From Flavobacteriales bacterium (GTDB lineage Bacteria > Bacteroidota > Bacteroidia > Flavobacteriales_E > Vicingaceae): 64,000 bases of DNA. The stretch lies in contig JACJZB010000001.1 in the NCBI GenBank assembly GCA_020635815.1, forward strand, positions 1 through 64,000, in the 5' to 3' direction. Both the position numbers and the translations under genes were made by a program. Of this stretch, positions 16,340-26,939 are shown one piece after another. A model generated the notes under the pieces. That model did no database searches. It was not told where the DNA came from and was given only the letters and a program-made list of their open reading frames with translations. Numbering within the stretch: the stretch's first letter is position 1; the number at the start of each line of letters is the position of its first letter.

Positions 16340-19300
16340 TTATTCTTCAATAATTGAAGCTTCTTTTTTATCAGCTACTAATTGATCGTAATCTTCTTGA
16401 GAACCAACGATGATATCTTTAAAAGATCTAAGTCCAGTACCTGCAGGAATTAATTTACCAACAATTACATTTTCTTTTAATCCTTCAAGTTCATCAACTT
16501 TACCTCTTACAGCAGCTTCGTTTAATACTTTGGTTGTTTCTTGGAAAGAAGCAGCAGAAATAAAGCTATCTGTTTGTAACGAAGCTCTTGTAATACCCTG
16601 AATAATTGGGCTAGATGTTGCAGGTATTGCTTCTCTTGCTTCAACAGTCTTCTTATCCATTCTTTTCAATTTAGAGTTTTCATCTCTTAATTGACGAGGT
16701 GATACAATTTGACCAGCTTTTAGTACTTCTGAATCACCCGCATCTGTAACAATCATCTTGTCATAAATCCAATCGTTTTCAGTCATAAAGTCTAACTTGT
16801 TTACGATAGATTTTTCTAAGAATGAAGTATCTCCTGGATCTTCAATGAATACTTTTCTCATCATCTGACGAACAATTACCTCAAAGTGTTTATCATTAAT
16901 TTTCACACCTTGTAAACGGTAAACCTCTTGTACTTCATTAACAATGTATTCTTGTACAGCTGTAGGTCCTTTAATTGCTAAAATATCAGATGGAGTAGTT
17001 GACCCTTCAGAAAGAGGAGAACCAGCTTTAACGAAATCATTTTCTTGAACTAAAATGTGTTTAGATAAGTTAACTAAATACTTTTTAACTTCTCCAGTTC
17101 TTGATTCAATAATAATTTCACGGTTACCTCTTTTAATTTTTCCAAAAGAAACAATACCATCAATTTCAGTAACAACTGCGGGGTTCGAAGGATTTCTCGC
17201 TTCAAATAATTCTGTTACCCTTGGAAGACCACCTGTAATATCGGCAGTACCACCAGCTGTTCTTGGTATTTTCACTAAAATATCACCACCAGTTACTTTG
17301 TCGCCTTCATTTACAATAATGTGAGCTCCAACAGGTAAGTTGTATGTTCTTAATAAATTACCTTTTGCATCAACTACAGTTAATACAGGAATTTTTTTCT
17401 TGTCTTTAATTTCAGAAATTACTTTTTCAGTAAATCCAGTTTGCTCATCAGATTCTTCTTTATAAGTAACACCTAATTCGAAGTTTTCGAAAGCAACTTT
17501 ACCATCAACCTCAGTAAGAATAACTGCATTATATTGATCCCATTCACAGATAACATCGTTTTTCTTGATTTTATCGCCGTTCTTAACAAAAACTTTAGAA
17601 CCGTAAGGAATGTTATTTGTTGTTAAAACAACATTTGTTTTAGGGTCAATAATTTTCATCTCTGCCGAACGTCCAATAACTAAAGTTTCCATTTCGCCAG
17701 AACTATTTTTCTTATCGATTGTTCTTAGCTCTTCAATTTCAACTTTACCATCATATTTGGCAACAACATTATTTTCTCCTGTAATTTTAGATGCAGTACC
17801 TCCAATATGGAATGTTCTAAGTGTTAACTGTGTACCAGGCTCTCCAATTGATTGTGCAGCAATTACACCAACAGCTTCACCTTTTTGAACCATACGTCCT
17901 GTGGCTAAGTTACGTCCGTAACATTTAGAACAAACACCTTTTTTCAATTCACAAGTTAATACTGAACGAATTTCAACTTCATCAATATCTGAATCTTCAA
18001 TTAATTGAGCAGTAGCTTCTGTAATTTCTTCACCAGAAGCAATAATTAATTCTTCTGTTTCTGGATGATAAATATCGTGAACACTTGTTCTTCCTAAAAT
18101 TCTATCAAATAGTGATTCAACTACTTCATCATTATTCTTAAGAGCTGTAGCAATTAATCCTCTTAATGTACCACAATCTTCATCTGTAATTACAACATCT
18201 TGAGATACATCAACTAATCTTCTTGTTAAGTAACCAGCATCGGCAGTTTTAAGAGCTGTATCGGCCAAACCTTTACGAGCACCGTGAGTAGAAATAAAGT
18301 ACTCAAGTACCGATAATCCTTCTTTAAAGTTAGAAAGAATTGGGTTTTCAATAATTTCTTGGCCTGTAGATCCAGATTTTTGTGGTTTTGCCATTAATCC
18401 CCTCATACCTGATAACTGACGAATTTGCTCTTTAGAACCCCTTGCACCAGAATCAAACATCATATAGATAGAATTGAATCCTTGATTATCATTTTTAAGG
18501 TTTGTCATTAACGTATTCGTTAACTTGGTATTAGTATGTGTCCAGATATCTATTATTTGGTTATAACGTTCGTTGTTTGTGATGAATCCCATATTATAGT
18601 TATTCATTACTTCATCAACTTGAGCATTGGCATCATTTACCATTACTTCTTTAGCATCAGGTATCATAATATCATCTAAGTTAAATGATAATCCACCTTT
18701 AAATGCCATGTTGTAACCCAATGTTTTTATTTCATCTAAGAACTGAACAGTACGAGATGTACCAGTAATTTTAAGAACGTTACCAATAATTGTTCTTAAA
18801 GATTTCTTAGTTAATAATTCATTAACATATCCAACTTCATCAGGAACTAATTCGTTAAAAATAACTCTACCTGCTGTGGTGTCAATTATTTTATGAACAA
18901 TTTCTCCGTTTTCAACATCTTTTACTCTAACTTTAATACAAGCGTGTAAATCAAGTGCTCTTTCATTGTTAGCAATGATTACTTCTTCTGGAGAGTAGAA
19001 AGTTTTTCCTTCACCTTTTACAACTTCATCTTTAGTCGTTCTTCTCTCTTTAGAGATGTAATAAAGACCAAGTACCATATCCTGAGAAGGAAGTGTTACT
19101 GGAGTTCCATTTGCTGGATTCAGAATATTATGAGAAGCTAACATTAATAATTGAGCTTCTAATATTGCAGCATTACCTAATGGTAAGTGAACTGCCATCT
19201 GGTCACCATCAAAATCGGCATTAAATGCAGTACAAACTAATGGATGTAAACGAATTGCTTTTCCTTCAATTAATTTTGGTTGGAATGATTGAATACCTAA

Positions 19301-20644
19301 TCTGTGTAGAGTAGGGGCGCGGTTAAGTAAAACTGGGTGTCCTTTTAAAACGTTTTCTAAGATATCCCAAACAACAGGCTCTTTTTTATCTACAATCTTT
19401 TTTGCAGATTTTACTGTTTTTACAACCCCTCTTTCTATTAATTTTCTAATAATAAATGGTTTGTAAAGCTCAGCAGCCATGTCTTTTGGTAAACCACATT
19501 CATGTAGTTTTAAGTCTGGTCCAACAACAATTACCGAACGTGCAGAATAATCAACACGTTTACCCAATAAGTTTTGACGGAAACGACCTGATTTACCTTT
19601 TAAACTGTCTGATAAAGATTTTAAAGCTCTGTTAGCGTCAGTTTTAACAGCACTAGATTTTCTAGAGTTATCAAATAAGGCATCAACAGCTTCTTGTAAC
19701 ATACGTTTTTCATTACGTAAAATTACATCTGGTGCTTTAATTTCAATTAATCTTTTTAAACGGTTATTTCTAATAATAACTCTTCTGTATAAATCATTTA
19801 AATCAGATGTCGCAAAACGACCACCATCAAGAGGTACTAAAGGTCTTAATTCTGGTGGAATAACAGGCACAACTTTAATGATCATCCACTCTGGTTTGTT
19901 TTCAATATTTAGATTCGCAGATCTAAATGCTTCTACAACCTGAAGTCTTTTTAATGCTTCATTTTTTCTTTGTTGTGATGTTTCTGTATTTGCTTTGTGT
20001 CTTAAATCGTAAGACAAAGAATCTAAATCTAATCTTTTAAGCAATTCATAAAGTGCCTCAGCACCCATTTTTGCTATAAATTTATTAGGGTCAGAATCAT
20101 CTAAATATTGATTTTCTTTAGGAAGCGTATCTAATATGTCTAAATATTCTTCTTCTGTTAAGAAATCAAGGTATTGGATTTCTTCTCCTTCATTATTTAT
20201 AGTGTTAGCTGGGTTAATTACAACATAACGCTCATAATAAATAATGGTATCTAATTTCTTGGTTGGTAATCCTAAAAGGTAACCAATTTTATTTGGTAAA
20301 GATTTAAAGTACCAAATATGAGCAACAGGAACTACTAAAGAAATGTGTCCCATTCTTTCTCTACGAACTTTCTTTTCCGTTACTTCAACTCCACATCTGT
20401 CGCAAATAATTCCTTTATATCTAATTCTTTTATATTTACCGCAGTGGCATTCCCAATCTTTTACCGGACCAAAAATTCTTTCACAAAATAAACCGTCTCT
20501 TTCTGGTTTATATGTTCTATAATTAATAGTCTCTGGTTTTAAAACTTCACCGCTAGATCTTTCTAAGATTTTTTCTGGAGAAGATAAGCTAATAGTAATT
20601 TTTGAAAAATTACTATTAGTATTATTATCGTGCTTAAAAGCCAT
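16340..20644 (-). CDS. rpoC: RNA polymerase beta' subunit
   Basis: 1434 residues, normal for Bacteroidota. The N-terminal zinc ribbon CHCGKYKRIRYKGIICDRC (~67-85), the catalytic Mg-binding NADFDGDQMAVH (~465-476), the bridge-helix and trigger-loop region with TGQEIIENPILSNF (~760), and the second zinc site with CELKKGVCSKCYGR (~915) are all present. The C-terminus ends in an acidic tail. It is 42 bases downstream of rpoB, in the same operon. No truncation or insertion stands out. Confidence 0.98.
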   Translation of the reverse strand: MAFKHDNNTNSNFSKITISLSSPEKILERSSGEVLKPETINYRTYKPERDGLFCERIFGPVKDWECHCGKYKRIRYKGIICDRCGVEVTEKKVRRERMGHISLVVPVAHIWYFKSLPNKIGYLLGLPTKKLDTIIYYERYVVINPANTINNEGEEIQYLDFLTEEEYLDILDTLPKENQYLDDSDPNKFIAKMGAEALYELLKRLDLDSLSYDLRHKANTETSQQRKNEALKRLQVVEAFRSANLNIENKPEWMIIKVVPVIPPELRPLVPLDGGRFATSDLNDLYRRVIIRNNRLKRLIEIKAPDVILRNEKRMLQEAVDALFDNSRKSSAVKTDANRALKSLSDSLKGKSGRFRQNLLGKRVDYSARSVIVVGPDLKLHECGLPKDMAAELYKPFIIRKLIERGVVKTVKSAKKIVDKKEPVVWDILENVLKGHPVLLNRAPTLHRLGIQSFQPKLIEGKAIRLHPLVCTAFNADFDGDQMAVHLPLGNAAILEAQLLMLASHNILNPANGTPVTLPSQDMVLGLYYISKERRTTKDEVVKGEGKTFYSPEEVIIANNERALDLHACIKVRVKDVENGEIVHKIIDTTAGRVIFNELVPDEVGYVNELLTKKSLRTIIGNVLKITGTSRTVQFLDEIKTLGYNMAFKGGLSFNLDDIMIPDAKEVMVNDANAQVDEVMNNYNMGFITNNERYNQIIDIWTHTNTKLTNTLMTNLKNDNQGFNSIYMMFDSGARGSKEQIRQLSGMRGLMAKPQKSGSTGQEIIENPILSNFKEGLSVLEYFISTHGARKGLADTALKTADAGYLTRRLVDVSQDVVITDEDCGTLRGLIATALKNNDEVVESLFDRILGRTSVHDIYHPETEELIIASGEEITEATAQLIEDSDIDEVEIRSVLTCELKKGVCSKCYGRNLATGRMVQKGEAVGVIAAQSIGEPGTQLTLRTFHIGGTASKITGENNVVAKYDGKVEIEELRTIDKKNSSGEMETLVIGRSAEMKIIDPKTNVVLTTNNIPYGSKVFVKNGDKIKKNDVICEWDQYNAVILTEVDGKVAFENFELGVTYKEESDEQTGFTEKVISEIKDKKKIPVLTVVDAKGNLLRTYNLPVGAHIIVNEGDKVTGGDILVKIPRTAGGTADITGGLPRVTELFEARNPSNPAVVTEIDGIVSFGKIKRGNREIIIESRTGEVKKYLVNLSKHILVQENDFVKAGSPLSEGSTTPSDILAIKGPTAVQEYIVNEVQEVYRLQGVKINDKHFEVIVRQMMRKVFIEDPGDTSFLEKSIVNKLDFMTENDWIYDKMIVTDAGDSEVLKAGQIVSPRQLRDENSKLKRMDKKTVEAREAIPATSSPIIQGITRASLQTDSFISAASFQETTKVLNEAAVRGKVDELEGLKENVIVGKLIPAGTGLRSFKDIIVGSQEDYDQLVADKKEASIIEE

Positions 20645-20686
20645 ATTATTGAGGTGTTTGAGTGTTCAAAATAATTTTAATTTTTA

Positions 20687-23600
20687 TTAATCTAATGAAA
20701 TGTTAAGGGCTAAACCTCTTAATTCATGTAGCAATACATTAAATGATTCTGGAATACCAGGTGTTGGCATTGGGTCTCCTTTAACGATTGCTTCATAAGC
20801 CTTAGCTCTTCCTTTTACATCATCAGATTTAATAGTTAAGATCTCTTGTAGGATGTTTGCAGCACCAAATGCTTCTAATGCCCAAACCTCCATTTCACCA
20901 AATCTTTGACCACCAAATTGTGCTTTACCACCTAATGGTTGTTGTGTGATTAATGAGTATGGTCCGATAGAACGAGCATGCATTTTATCATCAATTAAGT
21001 GACCAAGTTTTAACATGTAAATTACTCCTACAGTTGCAGTTTGGTCAAATCTTTCTCCAGTTCCTCCATCATACAAGTATGTTTTACCATATCTAGGTAC
21101 ACCTGCATCATCACAGAATTGATTGATTTCATCAACAGAAGCACCATCAAATATTGGAGAAGCAAATTTCTTATCTAATTTTTGACCAGCCCATCCTAAT
21201 ACTGTTTCATATACTTGCCCAAGGTTCATCCTTGAAGGTACCCCTAATGGGTTAAGAACGATATCAACGGGAGTTCCATCTTCTAAGTAAGGCATATCTT
21301 CTTCACGAACGATATTGGCAACAATACCTTTATTTCCGTGACGACCAGCCATCTTATCTCCAACTTTTAGTTTTCTTTTCTTAGCTAAATAAACTTTAGC
21401 CAATTTGATAATACCAGCAGGTAATTCATCACCAACAGATAATGCGTATTTTTTTCGTTTATTAACCCCTAAAATCTCGTTAGACTTAATATTGAAATTA
21501 TTTAGTAATTGTTTAACTAAATCGTTTATTTCATCACTTGTAGTCCAGTTTTTAGAGTCAATAAAACTAAAGTCATTAATTTTTTCTAAAACTTTAACGC
21601 TAAATTTAGTTCCTTTAGGAATAATTTCTTCATTATAAAAGTTAACTACACCTTGAGAGGTTTTACCATTAACAATAACATACAATTTATCAATAAGCTC
21701 TTTTTTAAGTTGAGCCATTTCTTTATTGTATTCAGCTTCTAATTGAGCAATTAAGTTTTTTTCTTCAGCACGTGTTTTTCTATCTTTAATTGCTTTCTCA
21801 AACAATTTCTTATCAATAACAACACCTTTAACAGAAGGTCTAATTTTTAATGAGGCATCTTTAACATCACCAGCTTTATCACCAAAAATTGCTCTTAAAA
21901 GTTTCTCTTCTGGAGTTGGATCTGTTTCTCCTTTTGGAGTAATCTTACCAATTAAGATATCACCTTCTTTTACTTCAGCACCTATTCTTATGATACCATT
22001 CTCATCTAGGTCTTTAGTTGCTTCTTCACTAACATTTGGGATATCAGAAGTTAATTCTTCTAAACCTCTTTTGGTGTCTCGAACTTCTAAAGAAAATTCT
22101 TCAATATGAACAGAAGTAAAGATATCATCTTTAACTACTTTTTCAGATATTACAATCGCATCCTCAAAGTTGTATCCTTTCCAAGGCATAAATGCTACTT
22201 TAAGGTTTCTACCTAAAGCAAGTTCACCTTTTTGCGTTGCATAGCCTTCACAAAGTACTTGTCCTTTAGTAACTCTGTCTCCTTTTTTAACAATAGGAGT
22301 TAGGTTAATACAAGTATTTTGGTTCGTTTTTCTAAATTTAGATAGTGCATAAGATTTAGAATCACCATCAAAACTCACCAATTGTTCGTTTTCAGTTCTA
22401 TCGTATTTAATTATAATTTCATTAGCATCAACGTATTCCACAACACCATTACCTTCAGCATTTGCTAATACTCTTGAGTCTTCAGCAACTCTTCCTTCTA
22501 ATCCTGTCCCTACAATTGGAGATTCAGCATTCAACAGAGGTACGGCTTGACGCATCATGTTAGATCCCATCAATGCACGGTTGGCATCATCATGCTCTAA
22601 GAAAGGAATTAATGATGCAGCGATAGATGCTATTTGGTTTGGGGCAACATCCATTAAGTGTAATTCAGATGGATCAGCTAAAGGGAAGTCTCCTTCAAGT
22701 CTTGATTTAATTTTATCACTTAAAAATTTACCTTTTTCATCAATTACAGCATTAGCTTGTGCTATAATTTTCTTTTCTTCTTCTTCTGCACTTAAATAAA
22801 TAACATCATTATCTAATGATACCTTTCCGTTAGTTACATGACGATAAGGAGTTTCTATAAATCCTAGTTTATTTACTTTAGCAAATACACAAAGAGATGA
22901 AATAAGTCCAATATTTGGTCCCTCAGGAGTTTCAATAGGACAAAGTCTTCCATAATGTGTATAGTGAACATCCCTTACCTCAAAACCAGCTCTTTCTCTA
23001 GATAAACCTCCAGGCCCTAAAGCTGATAATCTTCTTTTGTGTGTAATCTCAGATAATGGATTTGTTTGATCCATGAATTGAGATAACTGGTTAGTACCAA
23101 AGAACGAATTAATTACAGATGATAACGTTTTAGCGTTAATCAAATCTGAAGGTGTAAATACTTCGTTATCTCTAACATTCATTCTTTCACGAATAGTTCT
23201 AGCCATTCTAGAAAGACCAACACCAAATTGATTGTGTAATTGTTCTCCTACAGTTCTAACTCTTCTATTACTTAAGTGATCAATATCATCAACAATTGTT
23301 TTTGAATTGATTAACTCAATTAAGTACTTAACGATTTCTATAATATCTTGTCTAGATAATGTTCTAGCATTTTCATCTAAATCAAGCCCTAGTTTTTTAT
23401 TAATTCTAAAACGACCAACTTCACCTAAATCATATCTTGTTTCAGAGAAAAATAATTTATCAATTACTCCACGAGCAGTTTCAACATCTGGCGGTTCTGC
23501 GTTTCTCAGTTGACGGTAGATGTGTTCTACAGCTTCTTTCTCTGAGTTAGATGGATCTTTCTGTAAAGTATTATATATAATGGCAAAATCTGCCGAATTT

Positions 23601-24511
23601 ACATCTTCTTTGTGTAAGATAATTGTTTTAGAACCTGATTCAACGATTTCATCAATGTGTTCTTTTTCAATGATTGTTTCACGATCAATAATTATCTCAT
23701 TTCTTTCAATAGAAACTACCTCACCCGTATCTTCGTCCACGAAATCTTCTATCCATGTTTTAAGAACACGTGCAGCTAATTTTCTACCTACTACTTTTTT
23801 AAGTCCTGCTTTACTTACTTTAACTTCATCAGCTAAATCAAACAACTCTAAAATTTCTTTATCCGTTTCAAAGCCGATAGCCCTAAATAGAGTGGTAACA
23901 GGTAATTTTTTCTTTCTATCAATATAAGCATACATTACGTTGTTTATATCGGTAGCAAATTCAATCCAAGAACCTTTAAAAGGAATTACTCTTGCTGAAT
24001 ATAATTTTGTTCCGTTTGCGTGACGGCTTTGTCCAAAGAAAACACCAGGCGAACGGTGTAACTGTGATACAATAACTCTTTCAGCACCATTTATCACAAA
24101 TGTACCTTTTGGAGTCATGTAAGGTATTGTACCTAAATATACATCTTGAACAATAGTTTCAAAATCTTCATGTTCTGGATCAGTACAGTATAATTTTAAT
24201 TTTGCTTTTAAAGGTACACTGTATGTTAATCCTCGTTCAATACATTCTTCTATCGAGTATCTTGGGGGGTCAACAAAATAATCTAAAAATTCTAATACAA
24301 ATTGGTTTCTTGCATCAGTAATTGGAAAATTTTCATTAAATACTTTAAAAAGACCTTCTTTCTCTCTGTTTTCAGGAGTAGTGTCTAATTGAAAATAACT
24401 TTGAAATGATTGAAGTTGAATATCTAAAAAATCAGGATATGCTAACTGATTTTTAATCGAAGCAAAATGAACTCTTTCTGCTTTCTGATTTTTAACTAAC
24501 GCTTTATTCAT
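20687..24511 (-). CDS. rpoB: RNA polymerase beta subunit
   Basis: 1274 residues, complete. Rifampicin-pocket sequences FFGTNQLSQFMDQTNPLSEITHKRRLSALGPGG are visible in pieces (SQFMDQTNPLSEITHKRR at ~475-493), followed by CPIETPEGPNIGLI (~527-540) and the C-terminal KLGHLIDDKMHARSIGPYS region (seen as DDKMHARSIGPYS). The residues at the usual resistance positions (Gln, Asp, His, Arg, Ser) look wild type. A 198-bp leader containing a hairpin separates it from rplL. Confidence 0.98.
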   Translation of the reverse strand: MNKALVKNQKAERVHFASIKNQLAYPDFLDIQLQSFQSYFQLDTTPENREKEGLFKVFNENFPITDARNQFVLEFLDYFVDPPRYSIEECIERGLTYSVPLKAKLKLYCTDPEHEDFETIVQDVYLGTIPYMTPKGTFVINGAERVIVSQLHRSPGVFFGQSRHANGTKLYSARVIPFKGSWIEFATDINNVMYAYIDRKKKLPVTTLFRAIGFETDKEILELFDLADEVKVSKAGLKKVVGRKLAARVLKTWIEDFVDEDTGEVVSIERNEIIIDRETIIEKEHIDEIVESGSKTIILHKEDVNSADFAIIYNTLQKDPSNSEKEAVEHIYRQLRNAEPPDVETARGVIDKLFFSETRYDLGEVGRFRINKKLGLDLDENARTLSRQDIIEIVKYLIELINSKTIVDDIDHLSNRRVRTVGEQLHNQFGVGLSRMARTIRERMNVRDNEVFTPSDLINAKTLSSVINSFFGTNQLSQFMDQTNPLSEITHKRRLSALGPGGLSRERAGFEVRDVHYTHYGRLCPIETPEGPNIGLISSLCVFAKVNKLGFIETPYRHVTNGKVSLDNDVIYLSAEEEEKKIIAQANAVIDEKGKFLSDKIKSRLEGDFPLADPSELHLMDVAPNQIASIAASLIPFLEHDDANRALMGSNMMRQAVPLLNAESPIVGTGLEGRVAEDSRVLANAEGNGVVEYVDANEIIIKYDRTENEQLVSFDGDSKSYALSKFRKTNQNTCINLTPIVKKGDRVTKGQVLCEGYATQKGELALGRNLKVAFMPWKGYNFEDAIVISEKVVKDDIFTSVHIEEFSLEVRDTKRGLEELTSDIPNVSEEATKDLDENGIIRIGAEVKEGDILIGKITPKGETDPTPEEKLLRAIFGDKAGDVKDASLKIRPSVKGVVIDKKLFEKAIKDRKTRAEEKNLIAQLEAEYNKEMAQLKKELIDKLYVIVNGKTSQGVVNFYNEEIIPKGTKFSVKVLEKINDFSFIDSKNWTTSDEINDLVKQLLNNFNIKSNEILGVNKRKKYALSVGDELPAGIIKLAKVYLAKKRKLKVGDKMAGRHGNKGIVANIVREEDMPYLEDGTPVDIVLNPLGVPSRMNLGQVYETVLGWAGQKLDKKFASPIFDGASVDEINQFCDDAGVPRYGKTYLYDGGTGERFDQTATVGVIYMLKLGHLIDDKMHARSIGPYSLITQQPLGGKAQFGGQRFGEMEVWALEAFGAANILQEILTIKSDDVKGRAKAYEAIVKGDPMPTPGIPESFNVLLHELRGLALNISLD

Positions 24512-24647
24512 TAGTAAATTTGGGTTTAGTTAATATTAATTTTTATACCTAGCTTGGTACTTAATTTAATATAACTCTTTGTAAATCAGCAATCTTTTAA
24601 AGATGCCTCAGTTGTCCATTCACGAGGAGTATATATAAGCACAAAAT

Positions 24648-24689
24648 GGTTTAGACCCATTTCCGATAAAATCGGAAGGGATCTAAACC
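24648..24689 (-). promoter_or_regulatory. rplL-rpoB intergenic hairpin (attenuator/processing site)
   Basis: On the minus strand, GGTTTAGATCCC pairs with GGGTCTAAACC with one bulge, enclosing an inner hairpin TTCCGAT-TTT-ATCGGAA. It starts about 20 bases after the rplL stop and lies 136 bases before the rpoB ATG. The T-tract after it is short (ATTTTG), so partial termination or RNA processing between the ribosomal-protein and polymerase parts of the operon is more likely than a full stop. Confidence 0.6.
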
Positions 24690-24709
24690 TTTATTTTAAT
24701 GAGTTGAAA

Positions 24710-25090
24710 TTACTTAACTTCAACTTCAGCTCCAGCTTCTTCTAATTGAGCTTTTAGAGCTTCTGCTTCATCCTTAGCAACACCTTCTTTTAATGGTTTT
24801 GGTGCTCCATCAACTAATTCTTTAGCTTCTTTTAAGCCTAAACCAGTTAATTCTTTCACTAATTTAACAACAGCTAATTTAGATGCTCCACCTGATTTTA
24901 GGATTACATCAAATTCTGTTTTTTCGTCTCCACCAGCAGCGTCTCCACCACCAGCAGCTGGACCAGCAACTGCAACTGCAGCAGCAGCAGGTTCGATACC
25001 ATATTCATCTTTTAATATACCAGCTAATTCGTTAACGTCTTTTACTGTTAAGTTAACTAATTCGTCTGCAAGTTTTTTTAAATCTGCCAT
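24710..25090 (-). CDS. rplL: Ribosomal protein bL12 (L7/L12)
   Basis: 126-residue stalk protein with a helical N-terminal dimerisation domain (~1-33), an Ala/Gly-rich hinge (~34-55, AAAAVAVAGPAAGGGDAAGG) and a C-terminal factor-binding domain starting EKTEFDVIL (~56) with GLGLKEAKELVDGAPKPLKEG (seen as LGLKEAKELVDGAPKP). It binds L10 and recruits translation GTPases. It follows rplJ after 60 bases in the rplKAJL-rpoBC order. Confidence 0.97.
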   Translation of the reverse strand: MADLKKLADELVNLTVKDVNELAGILKDEYGIEPAAAAVAVAGPAAGGGDAAGGDEKTEFDVILKSGGASKLAVVKLVKELTGLGLKEAKELVDGAPKPLKEGVAKDEAEALKAQLEEAGAEVEVK

Positions 25091-25150
25091 TTTATTTGAG
25101 TTTAAAAATTTTTAAATTTTAATTATTATAAATTGAGTGCGTACTAATTT

Positions 25151-25672
25151 TTATTCAGATCTCTCTGAAAGTGTTTTTACAATTCCTGCTAATTTGCCAC
25201 CGCTCGATTGAAGAGCTGAAACAACATTTTTAGCTGGAGATTGAAGTAATGCAATAAGATCACCAATAAGTTCTTCTTTAGATTTAATAGATGTTAAGAA
25301 ATCTAAGTTTTCGTCACCGATGTAAATTGCTTGATCAATAAAAGCTCCTTTTAATACAGGTTTCTCACTTTTTTTACGGAAGTCTTTAATTAATCTTGCT
25401 GGAGCATTTCCTGCTTCTGCAAAAATAACTGAAGTATTTCCTTTTAATGTATCATATAATTCGTCGTAGTCACCTTCAGCTCTCTCTAAAGCTTTTCTTA
25501 ATACAGTGTTTTTTACAACTTCTATTTGAATATCATTAGTGAAACAAGACCTTCTTAATTTTGACGAGCTTTCAGCGTCTAATCCAGCTATGTCTGCTAA
25601 ATAAAATACGTTAGCATTATTAACCTTTTCGGTTAATACTTCAATAGCTTGATTTTTTTCTTCTCTAGTCAT
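25151..25672 (-). CDS. rplJ: Ribosomal protein uL10
   Basis: 173-residue stalk-base protein. The N-terminal MTREEKNQAIEVLTEKV helix and VFYLADIAGLDAESSSKLRR (seen as LADIAGLDA) are typical of Bacteroidota L10, as is the VVKNTVLRKALERA segment (~54-67). The C-terminal helix region (~135-173) binds L12 dimers. It lies between rplA and rplL on the minus strand. Confidence 0.96.
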   Translation of the reverse strand: MTREEKNQAIEVLTEKVNNANVFYLADIAGLDAESSSKLRRSCFTNDIQIEVVKNTVLRKALERAEGDYDELYDTLKGNTSVIFAEAGNAPARLIKDFRKKSEKPVLKGAFIDQAIYIGDENLDFLTSIKSKEELIGDLIALLQSPAKNVVSALQSSGGKLAGIVKTLSERSE

Positions 25673-25700
25673 AATTACTATCTTATAAGTTAATCACTTA

Positions 25701-26396
25701 TTAAACCGTTAATGATTTTGGTTCAATTTTAACTCCTGGACTCATAGTGCTAGAAAGTGTTACACTTTTAACATATGTTCCTTTTGAAGCAGTTGGTTTT
25801 AATTTGATAATAGTTTGAATAAGTTCTTTTGCATTTTCAACTAGTTGTTGAGGATCAAAAGATGCTCTACCAACTGTAGTATGAATGATACCAAACTTAT
25901 CTACTTTAAAATCAATTTTACCAGCTTTTACTTCTGCAACTGCTTTACCAATTTCCATAGTAACAGTACCCGATTTAGGATTTGGCATTAAACCTCTCGG
26001 TCCTAATACTCGTCCTAAAGCACCTACTTTACCCATTACGCTAGGCATAGTTACGATTACATCTATATCAGTCCAACCTCCCTTAATCTTCTCAATGTAT
26101 TCGTCTAAACCTACATAATCAGCACCTGCTTCTGTGGCTTCAGCTTCTTTGTCAGGAGTACATAATACTAAAACTTTAACATCTTTACCTACACCGTTAG
26201 GTAAGGCTACTGTTCCTCTAACCATTTGGTTAGCTTTTCTAGGGTCAACCCCTAAACGAACAGCTATATCTACAGATGAATCAAATTTTGTAGTTGTAAT
26301 ATCCTTAACAATTTTTGCAGCTTCACCTAAATTGTATTCTTTTTCAGAATCAAATTTTGATAAAGCTTCTTTCATATTTTTTGTTAACCTTGCCAT
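25701..26396 (-). CDS. rplA: Ribosomal protein uL1
   Basis: 231 residues of the L1-stalk protein, with the conserved AVRLGVDPRKANQMVRGTVALPNGVGK block (seen as VRGTVALPNGVGK, ~58-70), LGRVLGPRGLMPNPKSGTV (~128-146) and TVGRASFDPQQLVENAKEL (~173-190). L1 commonly represses its own operon through an mRNA mimic of its 23S site; a candidate hairpin lies before rplK. It is 27 bases downstream of rplK. Confidence 0.97.
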   Translation of the reverse strand: MARLTKNMKEALSKFDSEKEYNLGEAAKIVKDITTTKFDSSVDIAVRLGVDPRKANQMVRGTVALPNGVGKDVKVLVLCTPDKEAEATEAGADYVGLDEYIEKIKGGWTDIDVIVTMPSVMGKVGALGRVLGPRGLMPNPKSGTVTMEIGKAVAEVKAGKIDFKVDKFGIIHTTVGRASFDPQQLVENAKELIQTIIKLKPTASKGTYVKSVTLSSTMSPGVKIEPKSLTV

Positions 26397-26423
26397 TGTT
26401 TAAAACAATTTTAATTTGTCAAT

Positions 26424-26861
26424 TTAAGCTGGGAACTGTCCTTTTACAGTTATTCCCATACTTCTTGCTGTTCCGGCAACCATTCTCATGGCAGATTCAA
26501 CTTTAAAACAATTCAAATCAGACATTTTGTCTTCAGCAATTGCTTTAACTTGATCCCATGTAACCGAAGCTACTTTTACTCTATTAGATTCTGGAGAACC
26601 TTTTTTGATTTTAGCAGCTTCCATTAATTGAATGGCAGCTGGAGGAGTTTTGATTACAAAATCGAAAGATTTATCAGCATAAACTGTGATAGCAACAGGT
26701 AATACTTTACCAGCTTTATCTTGAGTTCTACCGTTAAATTGCTTACAAAACTCCATAATGTTCACACCTTTAGCACCTAATGCAGGTCCTACTGGTGGAG
26801 ATGGGTTTGCAGCTCCTCCTTTAATTTGTAATTTAATTAATCCGCTTACTTCTTTAGCCAT
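26424..26861 (-). CDS. rplK: Ribosomal protein uL11
   Basis: 145 residues. The N-terminal domain includes KLQIKGGAANPSPPVGPALG (~10-29) with the proline-rich thiostrepton-contact region and NIMEFCKQFNGRT. The C-terminal RNA-binding domain ends with GTARSMGITV. It forms the GTPase-associated centre with 23S rRNA. A 78-bp leader after nusG precedes it. Confidence 0.97.
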   Translation of the reverse strand: MAKEVSGLIKLQIKGGAANPSPPVGPALGAKGVNIMEFCKQFNGRTQDKAGKVLPVAITVYADKSFDFVIKTPPAAIQLMEAAKIKKGSPESNRVKVASVTWDQVKAIAEDKMSDLNCFKVESAMRMVAGTARSMGITVKGQFPA

Positions 26862-26886
26862 TTTACTTACTATTTAGTTTGTATTC

Positions 26887-26917
26887 GTCTCAATTGGAAG
26901 CTTTATAGGCATGAGAC
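26887..26917 (-). promoter_or_regulatory. Possible leader hairpin before rplK
   Basis: GTCTCA pairs with TGAGAC across a 19-nt loop, within the 78-nt gap between nusG and rplK. Its position is where L1 autoregulation of the L11-L1 unit would act in other bacteria. The stem is only 6 bp and I cannot show an L1-type internal loop, so this is tentative. Confidence 0.3.
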
Positions 26918-26939
26918 TCCTACGATTAATTACACTTTA

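Noticed and set aside
20687..24511. Several plus-strand frames of 60-135 codons opposite rpoB and others opposite rpoC, rplA and tuf.
   Set aside because: They are antisense shadows of conserved genes with no homology or promoter.
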